Below, piece by piece: positions 44,247 through 52,356 of a stretch of 64,000 bases of DNA (within the stretch, counting starts at the first letter, position 1; every line of letters starts with the position of its first letter). A program made the position numbers and the translations under genes. Source of the DNA: CAJQQY01 sp045106765 (GTDB lineage: Bacteria > Bacteroidota > Bacteroidia > Chitinophagales > Saprospiraceae); NCBI GenBank assembly GCA_045106765.1, contig JBGCFD010000190.1, positions 68,918 through 132,917 of the forward strand. The letters run 5' to 3'. The notes beneath the pieces were generated by a model that saw only the letters and a program-made list of their open reading frames with translations, did no database searches and was not told where the DNA came from.

Positions 44247-44888
44247 TTATTCAATCTCAATGATGAATTCATCAATTTCTTCACATCCAGTTGGTTCATA
44301 ATATATGCTATTAAAACTTCCAGATGAATATGGATTAATTCCCCAATCAAACCCTAATTTTTCTCCTTGACTAATTGCTGAATCATAGTATGGTATCCAA
44401 TAAATATCTTCGGCAGTATGAACAATTCCATCTGTAAAAGGACCTAAAATTTCCACGCCAACGCCTAGAATTATTAATGTATCAGAAGAACTATAAGGAT
44501 TTGAAACATCCAAATAAAAATCAATAGTCGCTCTATTATTAATGTAAAGGTTACCTAAATCAGTACTTATAGAAGGAACTCGATATAAAATAGGAATCCC
44601 ACCAAGTAAATTATTAGAATTAACTGTTTCTATTCTAATATCGCCTCCTCCATCATCTTTGAATGTTACCGAAAAATTACCATTTTCATCAGTAGTAAAC
44701 CCACCTAATTCGCCTCCGTCAGTAGGACCTAATCCTCCAGTAACCTCCTGCCACAAAATAAAATCTCTGTTAGCAGATGGTTCTTTGGAACAATCTTTAT
44801 AAATAACACCTGTTAGAGTGTATTTTTTGTCGTCTTTACATCCAAAAAACAATAAGGATATGATAGAAAGAATTATTATATTTTTCAT
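44247..44888 (-). CDS. Hypothetical lipoprotein with Ig-like domain
   Basis: A 213-aa protein not recognised beyond its layout. A lipoprotein signal peptide ends in LLFFGC (Cys17), so it is probably anchored in the outer membrane. Residues about 23-110 look like a small carboxypeptidase-regulatory-like beta domain (LTGVIYKDCSKEP ... GGFTTDENGNFSVTFKDDGG). The second half is beta-rich with several acidic loops. It lies 59 bp after the T9SS hydrolase gene, separated by a hairpin, and both sit between 14-bp inverted repeats. Confidence 0.75.
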   Translation of the reverse strand: MKNIIILSIISLLFFGCKDDKKYTLTGVIYKDCSKEPSANRDFILWQEVTGGLGPTDGGELGGFTTDENGNFSVTFKDDGGGDIRIETVNSNNLLGGIPILYRVPSISTDLGNLYINNRATIDFYLDVSNPYSSSDTLIILGVGVEILGPFTDGIVHTAEDIYWIPYYDSAISQGEKLGFDWGINPYSSGSFNSIYYEPTGCEEIDEFIIEIE

Positions 44889-44902
44889 ATTTTAAATATT
44901 TA

Positions 44903-44937
44903 TCCCCTTCAATCAACAATTGTTTGATTGAAGGGGA
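44903..44937. terminator. 14-bp perfect stem between hydrolase and lipoprotein genes
   Basis: TCCCCTTCAATCAA (44903-44916) pairs exactly with 44924-44937 around a 7-nt loop. It starts 10 bp downstream of the hydrolase stop. Confidence 0.7.
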
Positions 44938-44947
44938 AATTATAAAA

Positions 44948-47926
44948 TTATTGATTTTGAATTATTAGTTTTTGGTAAGCTTGCCCACCTGAATTTGTCC
45001 CTATAATTATATATGCTCCAGACTGCAACTGGAATGGAGATAAGTTAATATCAACTCTCTTTTCAAGATGATCCTTATCATATGGTATTATTTTTTCAAA
45101 GATAACTCTACCTTGAAAATCAAACATTTTAAGGTTAACATCTTTACCTTCTGAAAATTTTAATTTAACGGTGACTTCCTTATTATTAGAAGGGTTGGGA
45201 AAAATAAAAAGTTCATTAGTTTTAAGAGGGCTTATTTTACCTTTTAATCTATAATAATTCTCATTATAATTCAAGCAGCAAATAAACAGAGGTGCATTCA
45301 GTTCATTATAGATTCCAGTTAAAGGTGCTTGGTAATCTAATCCAATTCCAGTTGGAGAATTTACCTCATCATATTTAAAAGTAGCTTCACCAGAATTAAG
45401 AATATTAAAAATTCCTTCCTTTGAATAAAACCCATCTTCCATGAAATCTGAAGCCAAATTAGGATTTGGTTGTGAGGGATATTCATAATAAGGGTTTCTT
45501 ACATTAACATGAATATCATATTCTGATTCAAATAAAGCAACTCTATTTAAATTCATGTTTTCAAGCCATAATATGTCATCTCCAATTTCTCTATTTAAAA
45601 TTCGTACAAAATTAGGTAAATTGTCATCCGAATAAATTGGACATGACATATGGTTTCCAAAAAAATCAGGATCAAAATCAGTCGTGGCAATAACATTATT
45701 CTCTAGGTTTAAATGTTGTCGATTAAACCTATTCATATTTCTTCTTAAATTATTGGTAACATTAAAAGCTGCGCTTTCAGGAATCCCAGCAATAATATCA
45801 AAAGGAGTTAGACTAAGTTTAGTATTAATATTCATAGTCTCAAAATCTTGATTCCAAAAAGGGCTAGATATATTTAATGCTGATTTAACTGGAATAAAGT
45901 TGAAATGGAAACCATCCGAATAGATTGAAAAATCTACATTACTATTAAGTAGCCAAGGAATACCAATACTTGTATGAAATTCATACAAACCATTTCCATT
46001 ATTAGTGGAACTAACTTCCATAATAAAGGCGTCAAATCCAGCATCAAAACTAGCTCCTTTAGGTTGAATGCCTGTATCAAATATTCCACCTGCATTTACA
46101 CAAATTGGGTCAGTATTAACATATTCATTTTCATATGAACTAGAGATTAATCCTACTTTAACTTTTATGCCGAACCAGTATACCTTTAATTTTATCCCCC
46201 ATGTACCAGCCTCTCGTTTATATACCTGCCCGTTACCATTTGGATTTGTTTGTAGATGAAACTTATTTCCATATAGTTTTAATTTTATTCCTAATATTCT
46301 TGCATAAATACTCCCATCAAATTTTAATAAATAATCATTGGCTTGTCTTAACGAACCGTCATATGGTCTTGTTTGTCTTCTCCCTCTTAGAGAACCATTT
46401 GATAATGCGACCACTTTACAAAAAGAGGGTCTTCCTCCATAAACACTTAATAAGTTTAAAAATTGATCTCTTGAATTATGTGCACTATATTCTGCATAAT
46501 TGGAAGGATTTGATAATTGATCTTTAGTTGAATAATGATAAATTAAAAGTTCCTTAGCTGCATCACCTTCAAGGAATAAATCATAAAATTTAAAAATCAT
46601 TTTTCTTCTTACACCCATCAATGGGTCAAGCCGAGATAGGATTGTAAACCCATCTAAAGCATCTTTATAGAGGTGTTGTAATGACAATGGAATGTTCGCA
46701 CCTTGATGAGGACTATCCAAAGTAATTAATAAACGTGTATTGTGTAATTGTTTTGTTTCACAACGCAATTCTTCATTTTCTGCTACTTCCATTTTAGTTA
46801 AAGCAAAATTAGCAATTGTACCTCCCATGCTTTCGCCTATAATAATAAATTGGTGGTCATTACCAATTTCACACTTTAAGTAATCTAGAAATTTAATTAA
46901 ATGGTCTGCATTTTTAACCATGGATTTTCTACTATTTTTCCAGTCTACTACTACAAAATCATAACCGTAGTTTAATAAGTCTGCAAAACCTTCTCCTTTA
47001 ATTTGCTCATTATAAATCTGAGCAACATCTCTATTCCATGCAGGAATAAAGTCCATAATATCAATTCCTTCAAGGTAAATTATTACTTTATTCAATCCTT
47101 CATTGTTACATCCCCTATAAATACCTGCACGTATTCCATCTTGGCTAATTGTTTCAGAAGGCTGAACTAATTGGTCACCAGAAGCGACTCTAAGACTTAC
47201 GGTTGATAATTTGGTTGGAGTATTATCAACAAAAATTGCGATTAACATAACATAATTACCACTATCTGGATAAACTACATCATGATGAGTAACTACTGTA
47301 GGGTCAAATTCAACCCAACCATTATTATCTCCAAAATCTATTTTTAATTGATAATCTCTACTGTAATAGTCAGAATTGAAATTATCTGCTAAAATAAAAT
47401 CTGGATCAACACGAAAAGTATTTTCTGTAAAATTTAAGCGAGACCTTGAAGGTGAACCAGCGAATAAATTTTCAATATCATATGGGAAATCTGGTCGAGG
47501 GTATTTATCGTGAATTTGATCATTGATAGTATCAAAATCAAAATAGATATTGGTACTAAGAGCATCATCCTTAAAAGTGTAATAGTCAAAATCCATTATA
47601 ACTATTGGGATCGTATCTTGAGAAAAAGAATTCCCTCTTAAAAAAACTTCATCTGTGGTTTCTAAACTACTCGTATCATATGCAGAAAAATACATTTCGT
47701 CATATAGCATAAACCAATTATCAGCATTACTGATATCTGTTGAATAATTGGTAAAAAAAGATTCATCAACATAATGAGCAGCCATTTCATATAAAAATTC
47801 CCTTTCAGGGATTGGTTTATCCAAATCGGTAAACATATCTCTCAAATCTTGATTGACAGAAACAAATGGATCTTGAGAAAAAGCTGCAATTGAAAAAAGA
47901 AATAAGATGTTAAAGAACGTTTTCAT
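44948..47926 (-). CDS. T9SS-secreted alpha/beta-hydrolase (lipase-like)
   Basis: A 992-aa protein with a signal peptide (residues 1-18, AAFSQ). Residues about 280-480 form an alpha/beta-hydrolase domain: YLEGIDIMDFIPAWN, VDWKNSRKSM, nucleophile Ser366 in IIIGESMGGTIANFAL, and LLITLDSPHQGANI. The following 400 residues are beta-rich and unassigned. The last 80 residues are a type A T9SS sorting domain (LFIFPNPSNNKEVTVKLKF ... GAYIIIGTNSGGQAYQKLIIQ). It is likely a surface or secreted esterase/lipase exported by the type IX system. It forms a two-gene block with the lipoprotein, bracketed by inverted repeats. Confidence 0.85.
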   Translation of the reverse strand: MKTFFNILFLFSIAAFSQDPFVSVNQDLRDMFTDLDKPIPEREFLYEMAAHYVDESFFTNYSTDISNADNWFMLYDEMYFSAYDTSSLETTDEVFLRGNSFSQDTIPIVIMDFDYYTFKDDALSTNIYFDFDTINDQIHDKYPRPDFPYDIENLFAGSPSRSRLNFTENTFRVDPDFILADNFNSDYYSRDYQLKIDFGDNNGWVEFDPTVVTHHDVVYPDSGNYVMLIAIFVDNTPTKLSTVSLRVASGDQLVQPSETISQDGIRAGIYRGCNNEGLNKVIIYLEGIDIMDFIPAWNRDVAQIYNEQIKGEGFADLLNYGYDFVVVDWKNSRKSMVKNADHLIKFLDYLKCEIGNDHQFIIIGESMGGTIANFALTKMEVAENEELRCETKQLHNTRLLITLDSPHQGANIPLSLQHLYKDALDGFTILSRLDPLMGVRRKMIFKFYDLFLEGDAAKELLIYHYSTKDQLSNPSNYAEYSAHNSRDQFLNLLSVYGGRPSFCKVVALSNGSLRGRRQTRPYDGSLRQANDYLLKFDGSIYARILGIKLKLYGNKFHLQTNPNGNGQVYKREAGTWGIKLKVYWFGIKVKVGLISSSYENEYVNTDPICVNAGGIFDTGIQPKGASFDAGFDAFIMEVSSTNNGNGLYEFHTSIGIPWLLNSNVDFSIYSDGFHFNFIPVKSALNISSPFWNQDFETMNINTKLSLTPFDIIAGIPESAAFNVTNNLRRNMNRFNRQHLNLENNVIATTDFDPDFFGNHMSCPIYSDDNLPNFVRILNREIGDDILWLENMNLNRVALFESEYDIHVNVRNPYYEYPSQPNPNLASDFMEDGFYSKEGIFNILNSGEATFKYDEVNSPTGIGLDYQAPLTGIYNELNAPLFICCLNYNENYYRLKGKISPLKTNELFIFPNPSNNKEVTVKLKFSEGKDVNLKMFDFQGRVIFEKIIPYDKDHLEKRVDINLSPFQLQSGAYIIIGTNSGGQAYQKLIIQNQ

Positions 47927-47975
47927 AATTAGCGTTTTAAAATATTAAGAAATAAGTGGTTAATTTTTTTATTTC

Positions 47976-48520
47976 ATATTGTCACGAACGTCCCTGTATA
48001 CTCGACGTGCCGACCGAATGGGAGGGATGGACGAGTATACTTTGTTTCGGTGCAGCTTTTATTTTTTAATCGTAATCGTCTTTTTTTCTTTGAAAGTAAA
48101 TGCTTTTTTGTTGAAGAAAAACTTCAAAATAAAAGCCTTTTTATCCTCATAAAAAAATTGGATTCGCTTTTTAAAATCAACTGAAAATAAATTAAACTTT
48201 TTGATTTGTCTTTTCGGAGAGTACTTTTTTCTCTGAGAAATGAGCGTCCAAATATTTGATTTAATTTCGTTTTTATCTTTTGTAAATGTTTTGTTATAAA
48301 TCTTTGATAAAAGCCAAAAAAAATCGACTTTTTAAATTCCGCTTTCAAAAATCCTTTTAATTTCTCTTTTGCAAAATACGAATTGTCTTTTTAAAAGTGT
48401 TGTTTTCTTCTTCTTTAAAAGATGAATTTTCGATTTTCAAATTTCGTTTTTTGCTTCCACTTTTTTTCTTTCTTAGTTGCACCGAACTTGTAAATACACG
48501 CAATAGTGGCGTGTATTTAC
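47976..48520. repeat. Right inverted repeat and hairpin block, otherwise gene-free
   Basis: ATATTGTCACGAAC (47976-47989) is the inverted partner of 44225-44238 (one mismatch). It is followed by a hairpin GTATACTCG (47996-48004) with 48032-48040. TTCGGTGCA (48046-48054) is inverted at 48478-48486 on the far side of 420 bp of T-rich sequence without a credible gene, and a hairpin GTAAATACACGC (48490-48501) with 48509-48520 closes the block. The layout is hairpin, short repeat, filler, inverted short repeat, hairpin. Confidence 0.6.
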
Positions 48521-48600
48521 CTTATATATTTATTAATGTATAACCTCACAACCAGGACTTAACCACTTAATAATGAGTACATTAATAATTGTAAAAATAA

Positions 48601-48636
48601 AAAACGGATTAACAACCATTGTCATTAATCCGTTTT
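48601..48636. terminator. Terminator after the first YHYH gene
   Basis: AAAACGGATTAA (48601-48612) pairs with 48625-48636 around a 12-nt loop, with A- and T-runs on both sides, 22 bp downstream of the stop at 48658. Confidence 0.8.
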
Positions 48637-48657
48637 TTATAAAATAATAATAATTTT

Positions 48658-50037
48658 TTATTCTTTCACAATCACCACCTTTTCCGAAACACTCCATCCA
48701 CCGTTCGAGATTTTAACTAAATAAATTCCATTGTAAATCGTTTGCACATCAAAGTAAGCAATCGTACTACCTTTGTTAATTTTGGAAGTACTCACCACTT
48801 TTCCAGACAGGTCAACTAACTCAATTTCCAAATCTTCATCGACCAAACCTGCTACTTGAATAGCAATCAAATCAGTTGCTGGATTTGGAAAAATAGAAAT
48901 ATTTAGATTTTTAAATTCAGCTTCGGATAGACTTGAAGTTCCATCATAAACAGTTGTTGGTTCAGTAACTGAATTTACTTTTCGATTTTCATAAATACCA
49001 TAAAAAGTTGGGCCAACTACATATGGATAAGCGGAATTCCAATTTTCATCAACTGTTGCAAAATAAGCGTAAGTACCATTTGGATATTCTGGCGTCACAC
49101 AGAAACGACCATTGTGTTCATCCAAAAAATCTTCTTCCGTGTGAGCAACATATTCATAATCTTCTCTAAAATATCCTAAGAAAAGGGTAACAGTACTTGT
49201 TCCTCCCATACCAGTTACAGTTATCATTTGATCGACATCTGGGCCATTAGGTCTAGTTGTAATATTCTTTAATTGGTAGCTTGATTTGATTCGTGTGATA
49301 CCACCTGATCCATCTTTATTTTGGAAACCATAGGCTCCATAAATCGGAAAACCATCGTACGCAAATCCAATCAATGGAGCATGTTGCGTTGCATCAATTG
49401 CATATAATCCTTCTGCATCATATAAATTGCAAATGTCGGAAACTACATCGATATCTAACTTGAATGCTGATGGATTTTGATGGTGGTGATAATTGCCCAT
49501 CGCAGGGTGTGCTTTAGAACAATCGAAGCCCGCCATTTCTGCGGGGATGGCATCTCGATTCCAATCATTTTGTGCCATTGGTCCGCCAGGACAAGGGTCG
49601 TTGCCGGGACCACCGCAAAGTGCATTGGTGTTTGGATTCCAAGCAACGCCATCTCGATAATCGAACAATGAAACGCCATTGATAAAAACGCCAATATTTC
49701 CAGGAGTGGTTGCGGTTGGAGTTCCCGTATTTTCCTGAGGAGCAAGGGGTATTTTATAAATCGCATCTTGGTCAGAAGCTTGAGATGGATTTCCATCGAG
49801 AAATGGGCCAGTCGGATATGCTGGAATTCCCTTTGTGGAAACGTACACGAAATCCGTTGAATATTCCACTTTTTGACAATTGTATAAAATACCATTATCA
49901 ATTGCGGTGGAGTTGCCTTGTACATAATAAGTTCCGGTTTCGGTAGTGTTTTGCAACCAAGAAGTTATGGCAGGGCCTTGTGCTTGAGTCATCATTGCCA
50001 AGCTAAAAAGGTAGAATGAAAGGAGAATTTTTTTCAT
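48658..50037 (-). CDS. YHYH-domain protein with T9SS type A sorting domain
   Basis: A 459-aa protein with a signal peptide (residues 1-19, MTQAQ). The middle matches the YHYH family: INGVSLFDYRDGVAW, AGFDCSKAHPAMGNYHHHQNPSAFKL, APLIGFAYDGFPIYGAYG, and later FCVTPEYPNGTYAYFATVDENWN. Several histidines and aspartates could bind metal. Residues about 380-459 form a type A sorting domain (ISIFPNPATDLIAIQV ... GIYLVKISNGGWSVSEKVVIVKE). The role is unknown. Two further YHYH genes, an MbnP-MbnH pair and a Sco-type gene nearby suggest a link to copper or another metal. Confidence 0.85.
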   Translation of the reverse strand: MKKILLSFYLFSLAMMTQAQGPAITSWLQNTTETGTYYVQGNSTAIDNGILYNCQKVEYSTDFVYVSTKGIPAYPTGPFLDGNPSQASDQDAIYKIPLAPQENTGTPTATTPGNIGVFINGVSLFDYRDGVAWNPNTNALCGGPGNDPCPGGPMAQNDWNRDAIPAEMAGFDCSKAHPAMGNYHHHQNPSAFKLDIDVVSDICNLYDAEGLYAIDATQHAPLIGFAYDGFPIYGAYGFQNKDGSGGITRIKSSYQLKNITTRPNGPDVDQMITVTGMGGTSTVTLFLGYFREDYEYVAHTEEDFLDEHNGRFCVTPEYPNGTYAYFATVDENWNSAYPYVVGPTFYGIYENRKVNSVTEPTTVYDGTSSLSEAEFKNLNISIFPNPATDLIAIQVAGLVDEDLEIELVDLSGKVVSTSKINKGSTIAYFDVQTIYNGIYLVKISNGGWSVSEKVVIVKE

Positions 50038-50518
50038 GTTTTAAATTGTTTTTTATGAAGACAGTTTAGTTCTGGAAATACCTACTTTTTATTTTAAAAA
50101 TAGGTTTTAAATTATTTTACGTGGTTTTATTTTTTTGAAAAGAGAGAGTAGGGAATTTAATTCCCGAGCTAGGTTACGTAAATTCATTTCCAAGTTAGTT
50201 TTGTTCATTGAGAGTAGTGTCCTATGAGCAGTTGTACTTTTTTTCATTGAAAAAAAAAGTACCAAAAAATTCTAGACGAAAAAATAGCTTAACACAAGGC
50301 ATGCTCCCGCACCCTCATTTTTCGCCCTTCCTCGCCCGCTCCTTACAACTCATGGTTTTCCTTCTAATTATAATTCTTTCAAAGCAAAATAGAATTTTTT
50401 GTTTTGAGGAAAATAAATTTTTCCTTTGCTCGCTAAACTTTAAATGAAATTAGCGGCAACAAGAATCATAAAGTGTTGATTTTCAGCAAGTTAAAAGTAT
50501 AAATATATTCTAACTTAT
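50038..50518. other. Gene-free 481-bp stretch
   Basis: It holds the promoter side of the YHYH gene and a GTACTTTTTTTCA / AAAAAAAAGTAC hairpin near 50234-50262. A short plus-strand frame here (79 codons) is rich in poly-Leu/Phe from poly-T and is not credible as a gene. A similar degenerate hairpin occurs near 35872-35905. Confidence 0.5.
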
Positions 50519-51538
50519 CTATTTTAATATTTCTCTTGGAAATTGATGTTTCTGATCAAAGACAAATTTTTTATCATTGAGGGTAAGCAAAAATGAAATC
50601 AAATCCACTTTTTCATTTGGAGTTAATTGGATGCTGTTTTTTAGTTGAGGTGCTAAAGTTGGACTTTGGGAGATTCCTTTGGTGTAATGATTTAAGACTT
50701 GATTTAATTTTCGAAATCTTCCATCATGCATATATGGATGGGTAAAATTTAAATTTCGTAAAGTTGGTATTTTAAATTTTAAACTATCGCCAAGTTGTTT
50801 CGTCACCATCCATTTTCCAAAATCATTTAAAGTCGTATCGGCAGGGAGTCCATTGTTGGCAAATTTCTGATTGGAAAAAAGCGGTTCCGTATGGCACGAG
50901 TTGCAGTTTCTCTGAAATAATAAATACCCATTTTTTTCTTGTTGGGAAAATTGAGTTAGCCCTTTTTTGACTTCATCATATTTTGAAGTGGCTGATACTA
51001 ATGTTAGTTGAAATTGTGATAAGGCTTTTAAGATATGTTCGCCAGTAACCAAACTATCTTGAAAGGCTTGATAAAAAAGTGGCGGATAGATTTTTTTGTT
51101 TTGTAATTTATTGACGACATTTTTCAAACTTTCATTCATCTCTTTTGGATGACTAATCGGAGCGAGTGCTTGCATGTCGAGATGATTGATGGCACCATCC
51201 CACATAAATGTTTTTTGCCAAGCAAGATTGAAAAGGGGAGGAGCGTTTCGAGTGCCAATTTCATCATTGATGCCGTGACTCAAATCATGATCGGTATGTG
51301 CAAATGCATTGTAAGGGGAATGGCAAGAAGCACAGGAAATGGTACTGTCTTTGGATAAAATAGGATCGTAGAAAAGTGCTCTGCCGAGTTCTATTTTTTC
51401 TTTTGTAAGTGTATTGTTATGGAAATCATAAATTGGTTTTGGAAAATGCTTGGGAGGATTAAAATAGGAGAATTGTTCCGCACAAAATGCAACGCAACTA
51501 AAAATAACTAAGATGGAAAAGTAAAATTTAAAATTCAT
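50519..51538 (-). CDS. mbnH: MbnH-like di-heme cytochrome (MauG/cytochrome c peroxidase family)
   Basis: A 339-aa exported protein with two c-type heme sites: CASCH (Cys69, Cys72, His73) and CNSCH (Cys212, Cys215, His216). Between them are FMWDGAINHLDMQALAP and PISHPKEM, typical of the family. Members are bacterial cytochrome c peroxidases or MauG-like maturases. The gene overlaps mbnP by 4 bp (ATGA) and follows it, exactly the organisation of MbnP-MbnH, in which MbnH uses two hemes to oxidise a tryptophan of MbnP. I therefore prefer MbnH to a plain peroxidase. It acts in the periplasm. Confidence 0.85.
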   Translation of the reverse strand: MNFKFYFSILVIFSCVAFCAEQFSYFNPPKHFPKPIYDFHNNTLTKEKIELGRALFYDPILSKDSTISCASCHSPYNAFAHTDHDLSHGINDEIGTRNAPPLFNLAWQKTFMWDGAINHLDMQALAPISHPKEMNESLKNVVNKLQNKKIYPPLFYQAFQDSLVTGEHILKALSQFQLTLVSATSKYDEVKKGLTQFSQQEKNGYLLFQRNCNSCHTEPLFSNQKFANNGLPADTTLNDFGKWMVTKQLGDSLKFKIPTLRNLNFTHPYMHDGRFRKLNQVLNHYTKGISQSPTLAPQLKNSIQLTPNEKVDLISFLLTLNDKKFVFDQKHQFPREILK

Positions 51539-52221
51539 TTTGAAATAAAAAATAGCGACGCAATTAATTGAGCCATATCAACTGCTTCTTGATTGGGACT
51601 CATGATTTCATAAGTTTCTTTTAAATTAATTTTTTCTAAAAGCTGATCTATTGGAAGTTCTATGATGACATTTTTTTTATCAAAAATATTTAATTCAACA
51701 GATTGTACATTGGCAAATGGAGCTTGATAACCGCCAAGATGAAACTGGAAAAAATTCTTTCGAGCAGGACAACTTGGTGTGACACCTTCCAATTTGAAAT
51801 TAATATATCCACTTTGCCAAGTCCAATACATTCCATTGGTCGGGTCAAGATCTCCTCCAAAAGCCCCAGAAATATTAGTCAAACTATCAATTCCTAAATC
51901 GAATCTTATTTTATTAAAATCTAGATGGGCATTTTTCTCTAAATCAATTTTCAAGGATTCGGGATTTTCTAAATCAACTAAGTGATGTTTTTTTTCCAAA
52001 AAAGAAACGAACTCATCGTCTTGGAAAAACTGAATGTTAGAAATATAAAAACGGATAGCATCATAATAAATGCTATCCGTTTGGGTGGAGGTGAAATATT
52101 TTTCACTCACTTTTATAGGATGATGATTGATCGTTAATTTAAATTCGATTACTTCATCTGCTTGTTGCGCAAATGAAATAATTGGAAAAAATAATAAAAC
52201 TAGAAGGTGATTAAATTTCAT
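51535..52221 (-). CDS. mbnP: MbnP-like copper-binding protein
   Basis: A 228-aa exported protein with a signal peptide (residues 1-18, IISFAQ). It matches the MbnP family: FKLTINHHPI, YDAIRFYISNIQFFQDDE, KIDLEKNAHLDFNKIRFDLGID, DLDPTNGMYWTWQSGYINFKLEG and FQFHLGGYQAPFANVQSVEL. The MYWTWQSGY segment holds Trp133 and Trp135; in characterised MbnP a tryptophan is converted by MbnH to kynurenine, creating a tight copper site. The last four bases overlap mbnH. In methanotrophs the pair belongs to methanobactin operons, but no mbnA, mbnB or mbnC is present here. Confidence 0.85.
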   Translation of the reverse strand: MKFNHLLVLLFFPIISFAQQADEVIEFKLTINHHPIKVSEKYFTSTQTDSIYYDAIRFYISNIQFFQDDEFVSFLEKKHHLVDLENPESLKIDLEKNAHLDFNKIRFDLGIDSLTNISGAFGGDLDPTNGMYWTWQSGYINFKLEGVTPSCPARKNFFQFHLGGYQAPFANVQSVELNIFDKKNVIIELPIDQLLEKINLKETYEIMSPNQEAVDMAQLIASLFFISK

Positions 52222-52263
52222 ATTGATTAGAAGGCAAGATGTTTTTTAACAAAATGAATATCG

Positions 52264-52348
52264 AATATCGAACAAGGATTTGAGAAGTTTGATGATACTT
52301 CTCATAGAACAAATAAACTAACTCGTCAAACTATCCTTGTTCGATATT
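52264..52348. terminator. Long nested hairpin between tandem T9SS gene and mbnP
   Basis: The outer arms AATATCGAACAAGGAT (52264-52279) and 52333-52348 pair exactly; inner arms GAGAAGT (52282-52288) and ACTTCTC (52297-52303) form a second stem. It lies 9 bp after the stop of the 52357 gene and would stop transcription before mbnP, leaving mbnPH its own promoter. Confidence 0.65.
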
Positions 52349-52356
52349 TATTTCTA

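Noticed and set aside
48124..48348. 74-codon minus-strand frame
   Set aside because: Lys/Phe/Ile-rich translation of T-rich filler in a hairpin-bounded block; no signal peptide, ribosome site or family resemblance.
50208..50447. 79-codon plus-strand frame
   Set aside because: It depends on poly-T runs and a hairpin; composition unlike the true genes here.
50519..51538. Simple cytochrome c peroxidase
   Set aside because: Motifs alone allow it, but the overlapping upstream MbnP gene makes an MbnH role more likely.
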